Made by a program: the position numbers and the translations under genes. From Xylogone sp. PMI_703 (Eukaryota; Ascomycota; Leotiomycetes): a stretch of DNA of 64,000 nucleotides. Position 1 is the first letter of the stretch, and every line of letters starts with the position of its first letter. A model generated the notes under the pieces. It was not told the DNA's origin and made no database searches. It saw nothing but the letters and a program-made list of their open reading frames with translations. The DNA lies in contig JAJTUQ010000004.1 of assembly GCA_021399445.1 (NCBI GenBank), positions 5,704,001 through 5,768,000 on the forward strand. Reading direction: 5' to 3'. This document shows, in pieces, positions 11,208 to 23,490 of this stretch.

Positions 11208-11955
11208 AATTGCTCTGAGGTTTCAGAATTCTTCTAATGATGTTGATACTCGTATATAGCCAGCTTTGGCTGATTCCCTTCGAACCTTACAATGTGTTTG
11301 GTATTGCTTTTAAGTAATAAATCATATGTTAATTTAAACAGTTAAGGCCACGTTTGGATTCGACTTTTTTTTCTTAGCCGTTTTGCCAGTATATACAATT
11401 AATATAAGCAAAATAAACTTACTTTTAGAGATAAGTCATGTTATATAGCACATTTACTATATGGTTAAATTATGTATAAATATAAATTTAAAACTGTACC
11501 CCTTACCTTAGCCCTACTCCTCCAACGCATCATACCAGCTCCATAAATACCCCAGTTCTGGTGTATGATTGTTCAAACCTCGCATTCTGGAGAAACACAT
11601 TAAAAACTAATATTTTACATATTTACAGATACACGACTTGAAATTTTCAATGGTACTACCCCCAGCAGTGTAAAAATCAGGGTTAAAGTGGATGTTATTG
11701 TAGGTAATTCTGTGAGATCTGACGAGGACCGCGAAGACCTTATTCTCTTATTTGAATAATGTTTCTATGGAGAAAGTATCTACAGCGCAGGGGATTGATC
11801 AATAAGGTCACTGAAAGAGCTTGTTTACACTGCTGGGAGGATGCATTTAGGGGGGAGATAGTACTAAAGGAACCAAGCAAAAATAGATTAGCGTTGCTTA
11901 TTCTGCTTACATTGCTTACACGTGTATTCTTGATCAATAAAAAGCTTAGATTAAT
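11208..11955. other. AT-rich intergenic stretch
   Basis: 3' flank of the SDR. Short frames on both strands near 11740-11955 show no conserved motif. No gene is recognised. Confidence 0.45.
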
Positions 11956-11959
11956 TTAA

Positions 11960-12460
11960 GTGTAATAATCATCGATCGGCTCGCTTGTACAGTGTGTTTG
12001 CTCTGCATGGTCATACCCCGTCGATGCTGAAGCTAGGATGTTTTGGAGTTTGGCCTGGTGTAATGTCAACGGTTTCCATATTCTAGAAACAGTCCTTCGC
12101 ATCCACAACCTCGACCCTTGGGGCCCTAGTACTCTGGTAGATTCTAAGGCAAGCAATCGCACTCTTCCGCCCATATGTAGGCAACGGCGGAATGCCCAAT
12201 TCGTCCGGCGTTTTATTCGTCTTTGTCATCTCGCCTCGTTGATGCTTATTATATAGATCTTCAGAAAACGTACCGAGTACAACATGATTGTCCGCGGCTG
12301 TCCATTATTTCTATTCTAGATATCACCCCATTATTGGTGCCGTCGAGCCACAGTCCTATATCCCTATCCAGAGATGGTCTACTTTCGCTCCGGCCATATT
12401 CACAAGCCCATATGAGGCAGCCAGGAGGAAATCCAGCTGCATTTCGACCTGTGGAGCAGA
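11960..12460 (-). pseudogene. Possible decayed gene, unidentified
   Basis: Minus-strand pieces look protein-like but do not join in one frame. The upstream piece (about 12455-12274) reads NAAGFPPGCLIWACEYG, then SLDRDIGLWLDGTNNG, and ends at a GTACGT donor. After about 45 bases the next piece starts at ATG 12229 (MTKTNKTPDELGIPPLPTYG), runs to a TAG at 12083-12085, and continues as NMETVDITPGQTPKHPSFSI to a TGA at 12011-12013. The intron phase does not match between pieces. The stops could come from CAG and CGA. I do not recognise the family; chance open frames remain possible. Confidence 0.28.
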
Positions 12461-13390
12461 CTCTAGGCGTGTGATAATCGAAAGTGTTGATGATTCTAGG
12501 CTTAAACTATTGTTCTGCGACAGTGATTGCTTTGATTTGATGTATAAATTTTGCTCAGTGAAGAGTTTAATCTCTAATTAAGTTATAGAAGCCATGATTA
12601 TGGTGGGAAGTTTGTATGCACAACAAGCAGGAGTAGGCTGATGATAAATACCGAGATGCGGTTAAAGTGAATAGGCAACCTATGTTCATGTGTAAATCAT
12701 CGCGCCTTGCTATGATGCCGTTATCCATTATAACAACCCTGTTGTCATTATCATGTTCATCGTCATCGTCATCTATTATGTATGGGCGGCCCTCCGACTC
12801 GGCAGTAGGCCTGTACTCTTTTGTTATTATTTTTGCTCAATTCACTATCTTTACTTAAGTGATAAGACTTTCTCAAACTATATATCTTTGTAACCAATTT
12901 TTAGAAAGGTCCTCAAGCAGGGATGCAGTAAAGCTCGACTTGCACATGAGAGATGTCTCATAATAAGGCTTTGATAACTTCTCTACTTGAATAATCGCTT
13001 CATTATTCAATTTTACTAGCTCTGATGAGAATACTCTCAGAAGCCCATATCTCAGGGAGATATTCAATTTCGATATTCAATGAACCATCTAAGTTTACGT
13101 CTTATTCAATTATGCCTTGTAAGTTTTAAGAACCGATTTTATTAGACCTGGCTATATTCACCCCAATACCAATCAATCAAGGAACCTATTCCAGAAAATT
13201 ATATTATGCGTTTACTTTATCTCTGATTGCTATACTCATTTGGGTTAGGTTTACGTAGTCACGATGAAAGTGAATCTCGGGGCAGGTAGGTTATTTAATC
13301 GCTCCTCACTCCTTCCCACATTTCTTCCTTATTCACATTTACTTCAAGTAAACGACAGCTCCAGTGAATCTTTCTGTGCTCCTTGGCAAG
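12461..13390. other. AT-rich stretch with possible fragments
   Basis: Contains a TCATCG-type microsatellite near 12750-12775. On the minus strand (12873-13067) a 64-codon frame is open, but with no recognisable motif. No gene is called. Confidence 0.35.
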
Positions 13391-15475
13391 TCTTCTTTCT
13401 TTAGCATCATCAAGAATCTCACGATGGCTTCATTTTCTCCTTTAAATACCTTCGAAACAATGGGTCGAGTGACCCAAGATCTTACATCTACTACCATAGT
13501 CTGGAACTGCAGCTCCTCCGAAAATGAGGAGGAGTCAACTTCTCCATCGACTGGGGTGCCATAATCTGGGGCCTTACCGTCTTGATTTTCGTCCGCCTCC
13601 TCTGGGGAGGGGTGAAGAGAAAATTCCCCGGGGACCAGTAGTATGGATCTGAGAGAGGGGTGTGGAACTAGAAATGAAGCAAGGGACAGGATCTGGGCCG
13701 AGAGGTACGTGGGACGAGATACACTGTTTTATATTCACTGTAATACCACGACTATTTTGATCTTCAATGTGCCACTCTCCTTCTTTTCTGACATGTATCT
13801 CTCATTACAGGAACAGTCAGAAGTATTTGAAGGTAGTAGGACTTGCAAGGTCTGAGCCTATCACTGCCAAGTCTTTTAAATATCCCGTATTGTCATGGCA
13901 TCGAAGATGGGAAGGTGGCAAATACTCGACCAGAACTAGACATATCATTTGTAAAGCTTACACCATGAGCATCAGAGAAGCTTACAAATAACTTATATTT
14001 CCAAGCCGAAACCCTTCAAAGGATTCTTGGCAGGCTCATGGTACGAAGTCGATGGGATGAGCTCAGGCCTAGTAAGCCGTTTACATATTGAAAATGTTAC
14101 CGGCAACCGGAGCGGCCATTTGGCCACCCAGAAATCGAATTCACCAAATGGACCGCTATGTCAAAAAATTAGCATAATATTTGATGTTATCAACAACACC
14201 ATTAGGGATGGTATGTGCAGAGGCTGAATTGTACAACGTGAAACTGGATCAGTAGTAGGCCTTTCTGATCTCTCACGACTTCCAACTGTGCAAAGCTTCT
14301 GAAGACAAACTGATTGAATCCTAAGCTCAGGCTAATTCAGAAGGCCAGTGAATCAGACAAAAGGGACAGGATTTTAGACAACATTTCCAATTCCGGAACC
14401 TTTACATACTTACCCATGAAGGCTCTCAAGAAGTGGGGGATGAGGATAATGAGGAGGATGAAGACAATATGACAGCGATGATTAGGATACTCTTGTTTTT
14501 AAAGTGAAAGACAAGCATATCCCCACCATTGCGCTGTGTTTATGGTGTAACTTCCTAAACGCAGCCAGCCTGACGCTCGTCCAAGGTATCTGGTGGAGCC
14601 CGGAGCGCAAGGCATTTCAGGTGCCGTTTGAGGAGGATCCAGAGGGGTCCTTGCTCCATTGCTAATATACTGATTTCAGCCAAACTACAAGCGTTATGCG
14701 GCCCTGGAAACCAGACCTCTGGTCCAATATTCATGGAAGACTTTGCAAGACAATTCGAGAGAAGGTAAGCAAGTAACTACATCTGTATAGAATATGTTTA
14801 ACGGATGTTTAGCGTAAATGTCACAGACAGTAGAGTTTCTACTAAGGGTAGACGGTGTCCAACGATAGCACTTGAGGTTGACTACGGTGAACACCATCAC
14901 ACACCATCACGCACTACTCCAGAATGCAGATATAGTGCAAGAAGGCACTCAAGCAGCAGTCGGACTGATGAGAAAAAGAACTGGTCCTCTAAAACAAGGA
15001 GACACGGAAATACGGAACGCATTCCTTGAGGTATAACAATACAGCCCAGATATAGGAGAAAGGCGCTGCGAGGACGTAGAATGGTAAGATCCTCTCTATT
15101 CTGTACACTCTCTTGATTGTGACTGACGAACCACTAGGTTGTCTATTCTCTTTCAGCCAGTCTTGAGCGACAATTTATGAAGTCTATATGGGATGAGATG
15201 CTTATGGATCAGATGAGAGAGCAAATATCTGACGATGAAGCATCAAGTCTAATATATCTGGATAGCTTGAGGGGACTTGATAGAAGAATGGATCGAGAAG
15301 CATCCAGCTCTGAAACAGCATGGTAAAAGATAAATTTGGCAGGAGAAGGAAATGGATATCTCGAGTCATTGAGCCTTGGGAGCTAATGGACATCAAATCA
15401 CCTAATTGGATTGTCTTAGCACACACACTGCCACAAAAGAAGTTATACCACAGCAGTCACAGTGAAGAATAGAAG
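13391..15475 (+). pseudogene. Mosaic of protein-like fragments
   Basis: Several plus-strand segments have protein-like composition but sit in different frames with stops between them. A start at 13424 (MASFSPLNTFETMGRV) is followed in another frame by a membrane-like stretch, AIIWGLTVLIFVRLLWGG (about 13545-13605). A GTACGT...CAG intron at about 13704-13810 is followed by NSQKYLKVVGLARSEP. Near 14330-14470 lies KLRLIQKASESDKRDRILDN. After 15150 come ERQFMKSIWDEMLMDQMREQ and, shifted by one base near 15325, RRRKWISRVIEPWELMDIKS. I cannot join these into one gene or name a family. Either one or more genes have decayed here, or an intron-rich gene is present that I cannot resolve. Confidence 0.3.
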
Positions 15476-16142
15476 CAGAATCTTAAATCAACATTCTACC
15501 ACAAGCACCCATGATCCGAGTACTGCATGTAGCAAACCCCCCCTGGCCCTCCGAGCCGTCTCTCCGACAGCCATCCGCAATCCCAAAGCCCCCTTCAGCC
15601 CAACCCAAAAAATCCTCCACCCCCCTATTCCCAATTTAAAGGAAAATTAATATATTAGCTAAGCCACAGCAACGGCACTGTAACATATATGTATGTATGC
15701 GTGTATATGCATGCATGGTCCCCACATAACTTAACTGTAGCGGTACACCAGATGGAGAACGCAGGGGTCGAGGATAAATTCCTGGATAAATTACCCCAGG
15801 AAATTCTTACCGTAAGGTTTAACCACTCTGAATCCCTTACGTCCGATGTGTTTGGTTTTTATTTTATCTTGCTTACAGAGCTATACTTTTTGAGACTATT
15901 GTATGCACTATGTGTTTGCAGGTGGAAGTTGTGGTGGTTATGATTCCTTTTTTGGGGTTGGCTGGATGAAGCTATTTGTATGCACAATGCACCGACTAGG
16001 ATCTAGATCTAGTGATTATTCATCACTCCGTACGTACAACTTTATTCTGTAGTAGAAATGGTTACAATATCCTACTTTTTGTCTTCAGGCTTTACTTTAA
16101 TATAATACAAATGAAAAGGCCGAGTTCATACAGGTAATCAAA
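15476..16142. other. Intergenic, 3' side of MDR gene
   Basis: Begins with a C-rich patch (15535-15630), then AT-rich sequence with GTATGTAT-type runs near 15690. No gene is recognised. Confidence 0.45.
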
Positions 16143-17353
16143 TTAGTCAATCTTAATCACCACCTTTCCAAAGTGTTTCTGATCCCACATATATTGATAA
16201 GCATCGGGCAGCTGCTCCAAGCTGAAGATCTTGGAATCCACGGCTGGCTTGATCTTGTTGGCATCAATAGCACGGTTCTATAGTAAACCCAGAAGAGTTA
16301 GTAAAGTACCTTTTGAAGACATTTCCAGAATACGAAGAGAGAAATGATGTCTCACCAGTTCTTCAAAGAGTATTCGGCTACCCACAAGGATACCTCTCAC
16401 AATTGCATTGCGACTAAGCGGTTCCAAGTAAGAAGGTTGTTGCTCGCCTGAGTTATCGAGGAATCCAATAATAGAGATAACACCCTCCATTTTGACGGCT
16501 TTAAAACTCTGCGCTATGGTTCCTGGGCCACCGACTTCAATTACATGAGCTACACCCTCTCCATTTGGCGTTAATGACTTTGCAGTTTCGCCCCAGTTAG
16601 GATCCTCTTTATAGTTAATAATATGGTCAACACCCAACTTCTTCAAGACTTCAACTTTTTGAGGTGATCCAGTGGTAGCAATAACAGTTGCACCAGCAGC
16701 CTTCGCAAATTGGGCTGCAAAAATACTGACACCTCCAGTGCCTTGAGTTAGGACGACGTCACCGGGTAGAAGAGGCTTCAAGCCATACAAAGCATTCCAG
16801 GCCGTCACAGCAGCACAAGAAAGCGTAGAGGCTTCTTCATAGGTAAGCGTAGATGGCATCGCAACTAAGCCCTGCTCGTTGAAAGCTCCGTACTGTCTCA
16901 GAGTTCCATCAACGATCCCACCTACACCGGTTCCTGCTGTTTTTGGATTCAAGCTACCGCCCAGATGGGCTTGGTTGAAAAGAGTGCAGACTTTATCGCC
17001 GGTCTTGAAGCGGGTGACTTTAGAGCCAACAGCGACGACTTCACCGGCACCGTCAGAGCCAGGAATCACTCCATCTCTTACGCCGAAGGGATATTTGTTC
17101 TAATAATTGAACGATTAGCTCCCTCCTCGGATTGAGCTTACAATTGAAGCTTTATGTTAAGCGCACCATGAGAGTAGCATACCTTTGCAATGACCAGATC
17201 TCTGTAATTGAGAGACGCTGCGTGGAATTTCACCAGAACATCGTTATCAGAGAGAGGTGGAATGGAAACCTCATTATTAAGCTTCAATCCACTGAAATCA
17301 TCTCTTGGATTGACCGTCCAGGCCTTGGTTGTCTTTGGAATTGATTGAGCCAT
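16143..17353 (-). CDS. Zinc-free MDR / NADPH:quinone oxidoreductase-like
   Basis: Three exons on the minus strand: 17353-17183, 17099-16356 and 16277-16143, giving 349 residues. N-terminal GroES-like half: LVKFHAASLNYRDLVIAK, then GSDGAGEVVAVGSKV, and GDKV. C-terminal Rossmann half: GDVVLTQGTGGVSIFAAQFA, then GATVIATTGS. The C-terminus ends QLPDAYQYMWDQKHFGKVVI. The position holding the catalytic zinc cysteine in true alcohol dehydrogenases is SLNYRDL here, as in quinone oxidoreductases, so the enzyme is probably zinc-free and NADPH-dependent. It resembles the fungal group often labelled zinc-type alcohol dehydrogenase-like. Substrate unknown, probably cytosolic. It is intact and closes the oxidoreductase-rich block. 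Confidence 0.87.
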
Positions 17354-20300
17354 TGTGAAAGCTATGGAAAATAGAAGTGTCTGGGTATAGCTGCTTGAAC
17401 GATAAAGAATGGTTTGAGCAGAATACGCCGATAAAAAATTGCTAAATAGAGGGTCTAAGAGAGACTATGAAGTGGGGTAAAGATGGACATGATTTGTAAA
17501 AAATGTCATGAATCTATGACGCAAGATGCTGTTGAAGAATCTGAGAAATGCAACCCTACACAAAGCTATGGGTGGTTCAGCTCCTTAGCTTTGAGAGGCG
17601 TGCTATGCAATTAGTGATTGGAGGAGTAAGATGAACTCTATGAACAATAGCTCTTCAAGAGTCGCTGGCTTAGCTGTGAGGTGATGATAGATACGGGCAC
17701 GTATTGGCGGTTGGGGAGTTGCACTACCCCGTCGGGTTTAAGCTTCGGCCTCGGCTCACTTTTCATTCGCCAACGTATGTGTTCCAAAAGCTTCCAGACA
17801 TGAGACTGTTCATAACACTTTCGTAAAAGTGAGGTAATGCAGGACAAGATTTTGCTGAATAAACAATGCATCGAGATTTATAAGGAATAAGGAGATATTT
17901 GACGTATACCACAGTAAAGTGGAACATGAACAAAAGCCACCTCTACATCCAGAACTGGAGCGTAGAATCTGGAGTGCTAAGCTCCAATCAGCCCTGTGGG
18001 CTTTGAGATCACCGCTAACTGTAGAATTTCATGGAAAATCACGTGATAGACTAATACTTATCGATGGGAAATCATTTGCCTACCTTTTTGTCCTCTACGT
18101 ATTTCGTTTAGTTTGTTCCTAATCATAACGACGAGTCTAGTCCTGCTGCTCAACAGTCCTTGGCAGCATTCCCTATATCAGTTATATGTAAAGGAATGAT
18201 ACCGTGTTTCAAAGTTTGCCCGAAAAGGACCCAATAAAAGTCGTGTGTGATTGGCTCTGGATCGCAATTTATTCCTCGCCGAAGTAAAACGGCCCTTTGT
18301 GGATTGCGGCGAATTACTCTGCTTGTCCGAGAACTAGGCCGAGAGATAAATAACTGACGGGCAGGCACACGGAGGTATTCAAGTCATTTACGACGCCGGC
18401 CACATGCCTGTGGTGAAGTGAAAAGTCTTTTGTCTTGCATGTTGATTCCTGGTCTGCGTAGGGGGGATGAGGTTGAAAGTTGGTTAGCATGGCGAATAGG
18501 ATCGAGGTGCGAGACTTTTTGAACCCTTAAACACTTTAAGCGGCAAAGCGTACGGTATCCAGGCCGAAAGATGAGCCGATTCCGAGACTGGTGATGACGG
18601 CGAGTCCTGTAAATGGATTGCGTTAATTACGGTACTCTGTGACCTACACGGATTGGTCGATATTGAAGGTTCTGCTGTAGTCAATCCTGGCGACCGGATC
18701 GATTTCTTTTCTACAACTCGCGGTCCTCCGATACGCAGGTACAAAATCACACGCCGCGAATGTACCGTAGCATCGGGTATAAATATAATATGATTTACTG
18801 AACACATACGGAACAATTGGAAGCAAGACACAAGCACAAAATTTTATGATCAGCTGGCGAGACGATCAATCTGGCGTTTAAGGTTTCTGATCCCCGAGCA
18901 AAAGCTGACAAGGCGGTAATCTCGGGCCAGGCCCCGTTAAACGAGGGGCTCAACCTACCCGTGCGCTAAGCCATGGCCGTCTCCGCAGGCAGCCTGGCAG
19001 CCTCTCCAGCTTTTGCTTCTCCAGATTTACATCCATGCTGGTAAGTACAGTATGGAGTGCATAACGGAAATAGGAGGGAGGGTTCCCGAATTCCTTTGAA
19101 ACTCGGCCACTCCTGCTACTGCATTCTGCAGGAGATGTGATCGGCCATGTCTTTGGTTCCTGGGGAATATCGTATTACCGAACTACGGGCCAAGCCTCAC
19201 GCGTCTTGATTTGGTGACTGGATTGCATGCCCAGCGAAAGGAAGCACCAGATCAATCCACATTAAAATCGACCATGGCAAAAATAAAGCTCCCGAAGCAC
19301 CCGGTTTTGGGTAGGCTGCGGAAGCTAGGGGCTCCACCTGCGGCGGTGACGAAAGAGGGCGTCTTGGAAGGTGGACGTTGTCGACTTTGTTTCGGGTAGG
19401 CCAGCCATATTGAAGTCTTGTACGTTGTCCAATGAAGACCTGGACTGGGGAATAATAAGACGACACAAGCTATATTGAACACGGAGAACGCGACGAGATG
19501 CCTATGGAGGCATGCAATTCGATGTTTATCGAGTGATACTCTGTGGGCGAGGCTACTGATATCAATGATCATCTCGAGCCATGGATCGTCATTCTGTTGC
19601 TGGACTCCCCGTCTAAGACCTGAGCAGCTATTTTTTTTGGCAGTTGAAACTAATGTATGACTGGATCTTCCCTATGGATTTTCAACGGTTTATTATGGAA
19701 TATAAGGCCGTAGTATATCGTTAAGATGCATGTTCTGTAGAGTCGCCGTGAAAGCACCATGACCAATTCCCCATTGAAGATCAAGCAATGGGCACTTCGT
19801 CCCGAACCGCAGGGATACGGCACTGCAACGGCAGTCGAATTTTCGCAGAACTGGTGGATCAGCTGTCTTCGGGGCCAAGACTGCTACGTCAGTCAATTCG
19901 TACATACTCACGACGCCGTACAGAGATCGAGAAGCGCTATGGGGCGGATACGACATATTTTATTTTGAGATGATTAGGAGTCTGCATGAGTTGGACCATC
20001 TGGAACGCTGCCGATGCCTGATGCCTTACCCAGACAGATGGGGCCTCGCGGGCCTGCAAACGCACCATCTTGTTTGGATCGTGTTGCGTTGATGAGGATT
20101 GGTTCGCCTCTACGCGATTTGTGGGGTCGAGCCGAGGAACATCGGACCGTTTGGACGCTGTGGCGGAAGAGGCGACCAGGATCCCACACGGTTCAGCCCA
20201 AGCACAATTCTGCCTGGGTTCTGGCTGGTCTGGTAAGTCTGGTTCTCACGGCCGCCATGGAGAGGTACCCGTGATTTGACAACGCAGCCCCTCGATACTT

Positions 20301-23300
20301 CTCCTCCAGTGATACGAGACCAGCAGTAGCAGGCATCAGAGTAGCGTGGATGGTGGTGCTCTTCTCTTCTTGCTTTCGAGCTGTGCCAACGCGACTGCGT
20401 ATTCACGGAATGCCGTACAGTAAGTAGCACGACGGAGTACAACACATGCGCGAGTAGAGAGCGAGCGGCCCAGGTAGAGAGAAGGCCGCGCTTGTTGGTG
20501 ACCCGCATCTCCAGAGGGAACTACCAAATGTGGCCACGCATCTCCGATAGTAGGGTCGGCAGTGAGGGTTCCAGCCTCCAGTCTCAATTGTGTGGAGACC
20601 CCAAGCTGCAACCGGACTCGGTCAGCTTGGTTCGGAGTAAGACTTATGTTAGATGCGCTGCGGTCGAGCAACAAGCAAAGGAGAGCATGGAAAATAAGGA
20701 ATTGAAGATTAGAAGAGCATCTAAAGTGTAAAGTTAGGAGGTTGATGTTTGCGAAAATTGCCGGCGCGGAGATACTTTTAAGCCCGCTCCAGCAAACGCA
20801 TACGAGTGGTGGTAGTATTTCCCAGCTGCGAGTGAAGCGGCTGTTCGCTGCTTTGCTGTCGAGAGTAATCAGTGGTTGTGCCGGGGGGCTCGCAAGCCAA
20901 GCGCACATTGATTAAGGGACGGCGCAAAAAGGCGCAACAAGAGCTAGCATGGCAGCGTTGAGCTTAAATGACGACTTGAGGGCTGACTGATGTCTTGCCC
21001 TCTGACAGTGGATTGTTGCAAGCAATCCCAAACCTGCGAAACTCAGCGACTTGACTGCCCGTTTTTATTGCGTTTGTCGGAGATATATCTTGTGGAGAGT
21101 GGATCTGCCCGGGCACAGGCTATGGCTGTGTGGTGCGATACGGAGTACTCTGTACGGCATTGTACGTATTTGTCGCTTTTGGTGGCAAGTGTTGGGGCAT
21201 CCACATCCGTATGTGGACGAGGTTTGAATGCCATGTGTGAGTGTGTGCAAAAAGCGCAAAAATCTGTACTTGTGACCTGCCCTGGATCAAGGTTCTCTCG
21301 TAGTAGTACCCAGGTATCCTTCCAGTCACCATGGTGTCCTTAGTGACAACGCGATATACGCTCCAGCCGCTCTTCTGATACCGATACAACAAGCAATGCC
21401 GTGCCGGAGAACGAAGCGTGATGGACCTGGATCGTGGCTTCTCCCCTCAGATGAGGAAGATGAGGAAGCCTTGGCAGGCAGAGCAGCAGCTATTCGCCGC
21501 AGCAGGTTCATGAATGGAGCATTCCCGTTCCTCCCGTAACAGTTTTCTCCTCGCATGACCTGCGCCTTACCCCAGGAACTGAATTGACGGGCTGTTGACT
21601 GATCCGTTCATCATGGCATCATGGCGGCAAGGTGGTGAGTGAGGGGAGCGGCGATGAAGGAGGCGAGATGCGCAAAAGACAGCCTCGGCGTATGTACGCA
21701 ACATGCACAAGCAGCAAATCTGGCCGATGACGCACTGGAACCAAAGTAATAGATTAGACCGCTCCTATCGCTCCGAAAGAGGCCTGCATCCAACGGTCCG
21801 GCAGTCTATTGTTTCGGTGGGCCAGATATATTGACTGCGCTACAGTCTAAAAAAGGAGCGATTGTGTGCATCTCGTTGATTTCAGGAGAGGTAACGCTGA
21901 AGAGGCAGACAGGCAGGTCGAGCAGAAGGCTGGCTGCCGACAGATGTGTGGTCGATCATCTCTCGCAGCAATGAAAGATTCTCCGTACTTGTAATCAATA
22001 TAGTACTTGTAATGTTCGTGTGGAGCATGCAACATCGGAAAGCCACGAGAGTCTGCCCGAATAATCACAGTGCAGCGAGAGAGGAAGCAAGAGGACCTAC
22101 AATGAGGTTTCAAGATTCGGAGCAGAAGCCGTTGGTGGATGGGCAGAACCCGGCCTGGCTGGTCTGCTCTGCTCTCATGGGGCCGTCTGCCCTCTGCACC
22201 GGGACCTGAAAGGCAGGAGGAAGAACAGCCCATGGGGCCACACATTTCCTAATAGTGAAGTGTAATGATCGATCATGCTGTTGTCGTCCAGTCCCCGTTG
22301 TCCCTCCAGTAGAGCGTAATACGGCGGCGATACATGGCCTGTACCGCACTGTACAGAAGGGAGGAAAAGCGTGCCAACCACCAGCTACCTCCATCGCCAG
22401 GGCCCGACACCATCGATCAGCCAGCAACAGCAGCAGCGAAACCCTGGCCCCTGGGTGCAGTGCGAGTTTCTAGCGCTCAAACCACGGTGGTCGCATGGGC
22501 GAGATTGTGTCGCTCTCCGCATTTTACTCGATCCGCGGCGCCCCTCTACAGCACTATGACCTGAAGAGCCAGACGAGCAGCCGGGTCGGTCGTGCTGCAA
22601 CGCTGCGCTGCGCTAGTCGCGCCCAGAGCTCGGAGAGATCAGAACCTACTGCGCGACCCTGGCACTGGGACGGTACAGGCCCGGGGTTGTCGTGGTGTTT
22701 CTGGTTCCGTTGGAGTTCTGTGTTGGGGACCACGGGGGAGATGCTATTGTTACTGGGTGAGGTGGTGGTGGCCTCCCCCTTCGTGTGCGCTTTCCACTGC
22801 CTTCCAGCCTTCGTCGCCTCTGGGCCTGGGGCCTCTCTTGGCGCTGGCGCTGGCCGCGCCCCATGTCCACCCCATCGTCAAAAAACTCACTTTCCTCACT
22901 TTGCACCCCGAACAGCAACCTCACACGCTTTGCTCCTTTCCCATACCGCCAAATGGACGCCTGCAACCCAGCGGACTCCCAGCGCCGTCCCACGGGGCAA
23001 TAAACTTTCTGGATCATGCCCTTGATCGCTGCTGACTACTGCTTCTCCCAGCTTTGTCGACCCCAACCTGTGCATTAATCAACTGTCGCCGGCTCTCTTC
23101 TCCAGCTTTCCCAGGGCCTCAACCCCACCACCCAGCGATCCTATTTATTATTTTTTTGATTGCCCTGGTCCTCGAGCCTTCCAAGCGCGTGCATGCGGTA
23201 ACTGCTCCCTGGGATTGCTGCCCGCCTGCGACTCACAGCTCATCCCTGCCTGCTCGTCTAGAAGGCATTTCCGGGGACCGCATGCGCCCTTCTCGGCCTC

Positions 23301-23490
23301 GATCCAACAGATATAGATAGATGCCGTTGACTCCACTCCCTTCCTGCTGAGAAACACGCGAAAGACGCTGCTCTGTCTTCTCCAGTTCATCTCCTAGTCT
23401 CGCACCAGCGTTATACGGAGCGCTGCTATCCTTGATTGTGTAACTGATTTGCACCAAAGTCCCGCGCCTGGCGGTGCTTGCTCGATCATC
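17354..23490. promoter_or_regulatory. 6.1-kb gene-poor region upstream of xlnR
   Basis: No frame here carries a recognisable domain, although dozens of short overlapping frames are open because the right part is GC-rich. From about 22,500 the plus strand becomes pyrimidine-rich (CT blocks), typical of a fungal promoter and 5' leader, up to the xlnR ATG at 23491. Candidate CreA/Cre1 sites of the SYGGRG type occur, for example CCCCAG at 21570-21575 and CTGGGG at 22826-22831; such hexamers are common by chance. The left part (17.4-18.2 kb) is the promoter side of the MDR gene. A non-coding RNA or an unrecognised gene inside cannot be excluded. Confidence 0.4.

Noticed and set aside
12733..12780. 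Possible tandem-repeat array (TCATCG-like)
   Set aside because: Only a few imperfect copies; too short to be more than a microsatellite, and not CRISPR-like.
20336..20908. 190-codon minus-strand frame upstream of xlnR
   Set aside because: GC-rich region with many overlapping frames on both strands; the product has no motif and odd composition, and no splice-compatible continuation.
22495..23035. Two overlapping plus-strand frames of 147 and 176 codons
   Set aside because: They overlap each other in different frames within the pyrimidine-rich xlnR promoter/leader; neither resembles a protein.
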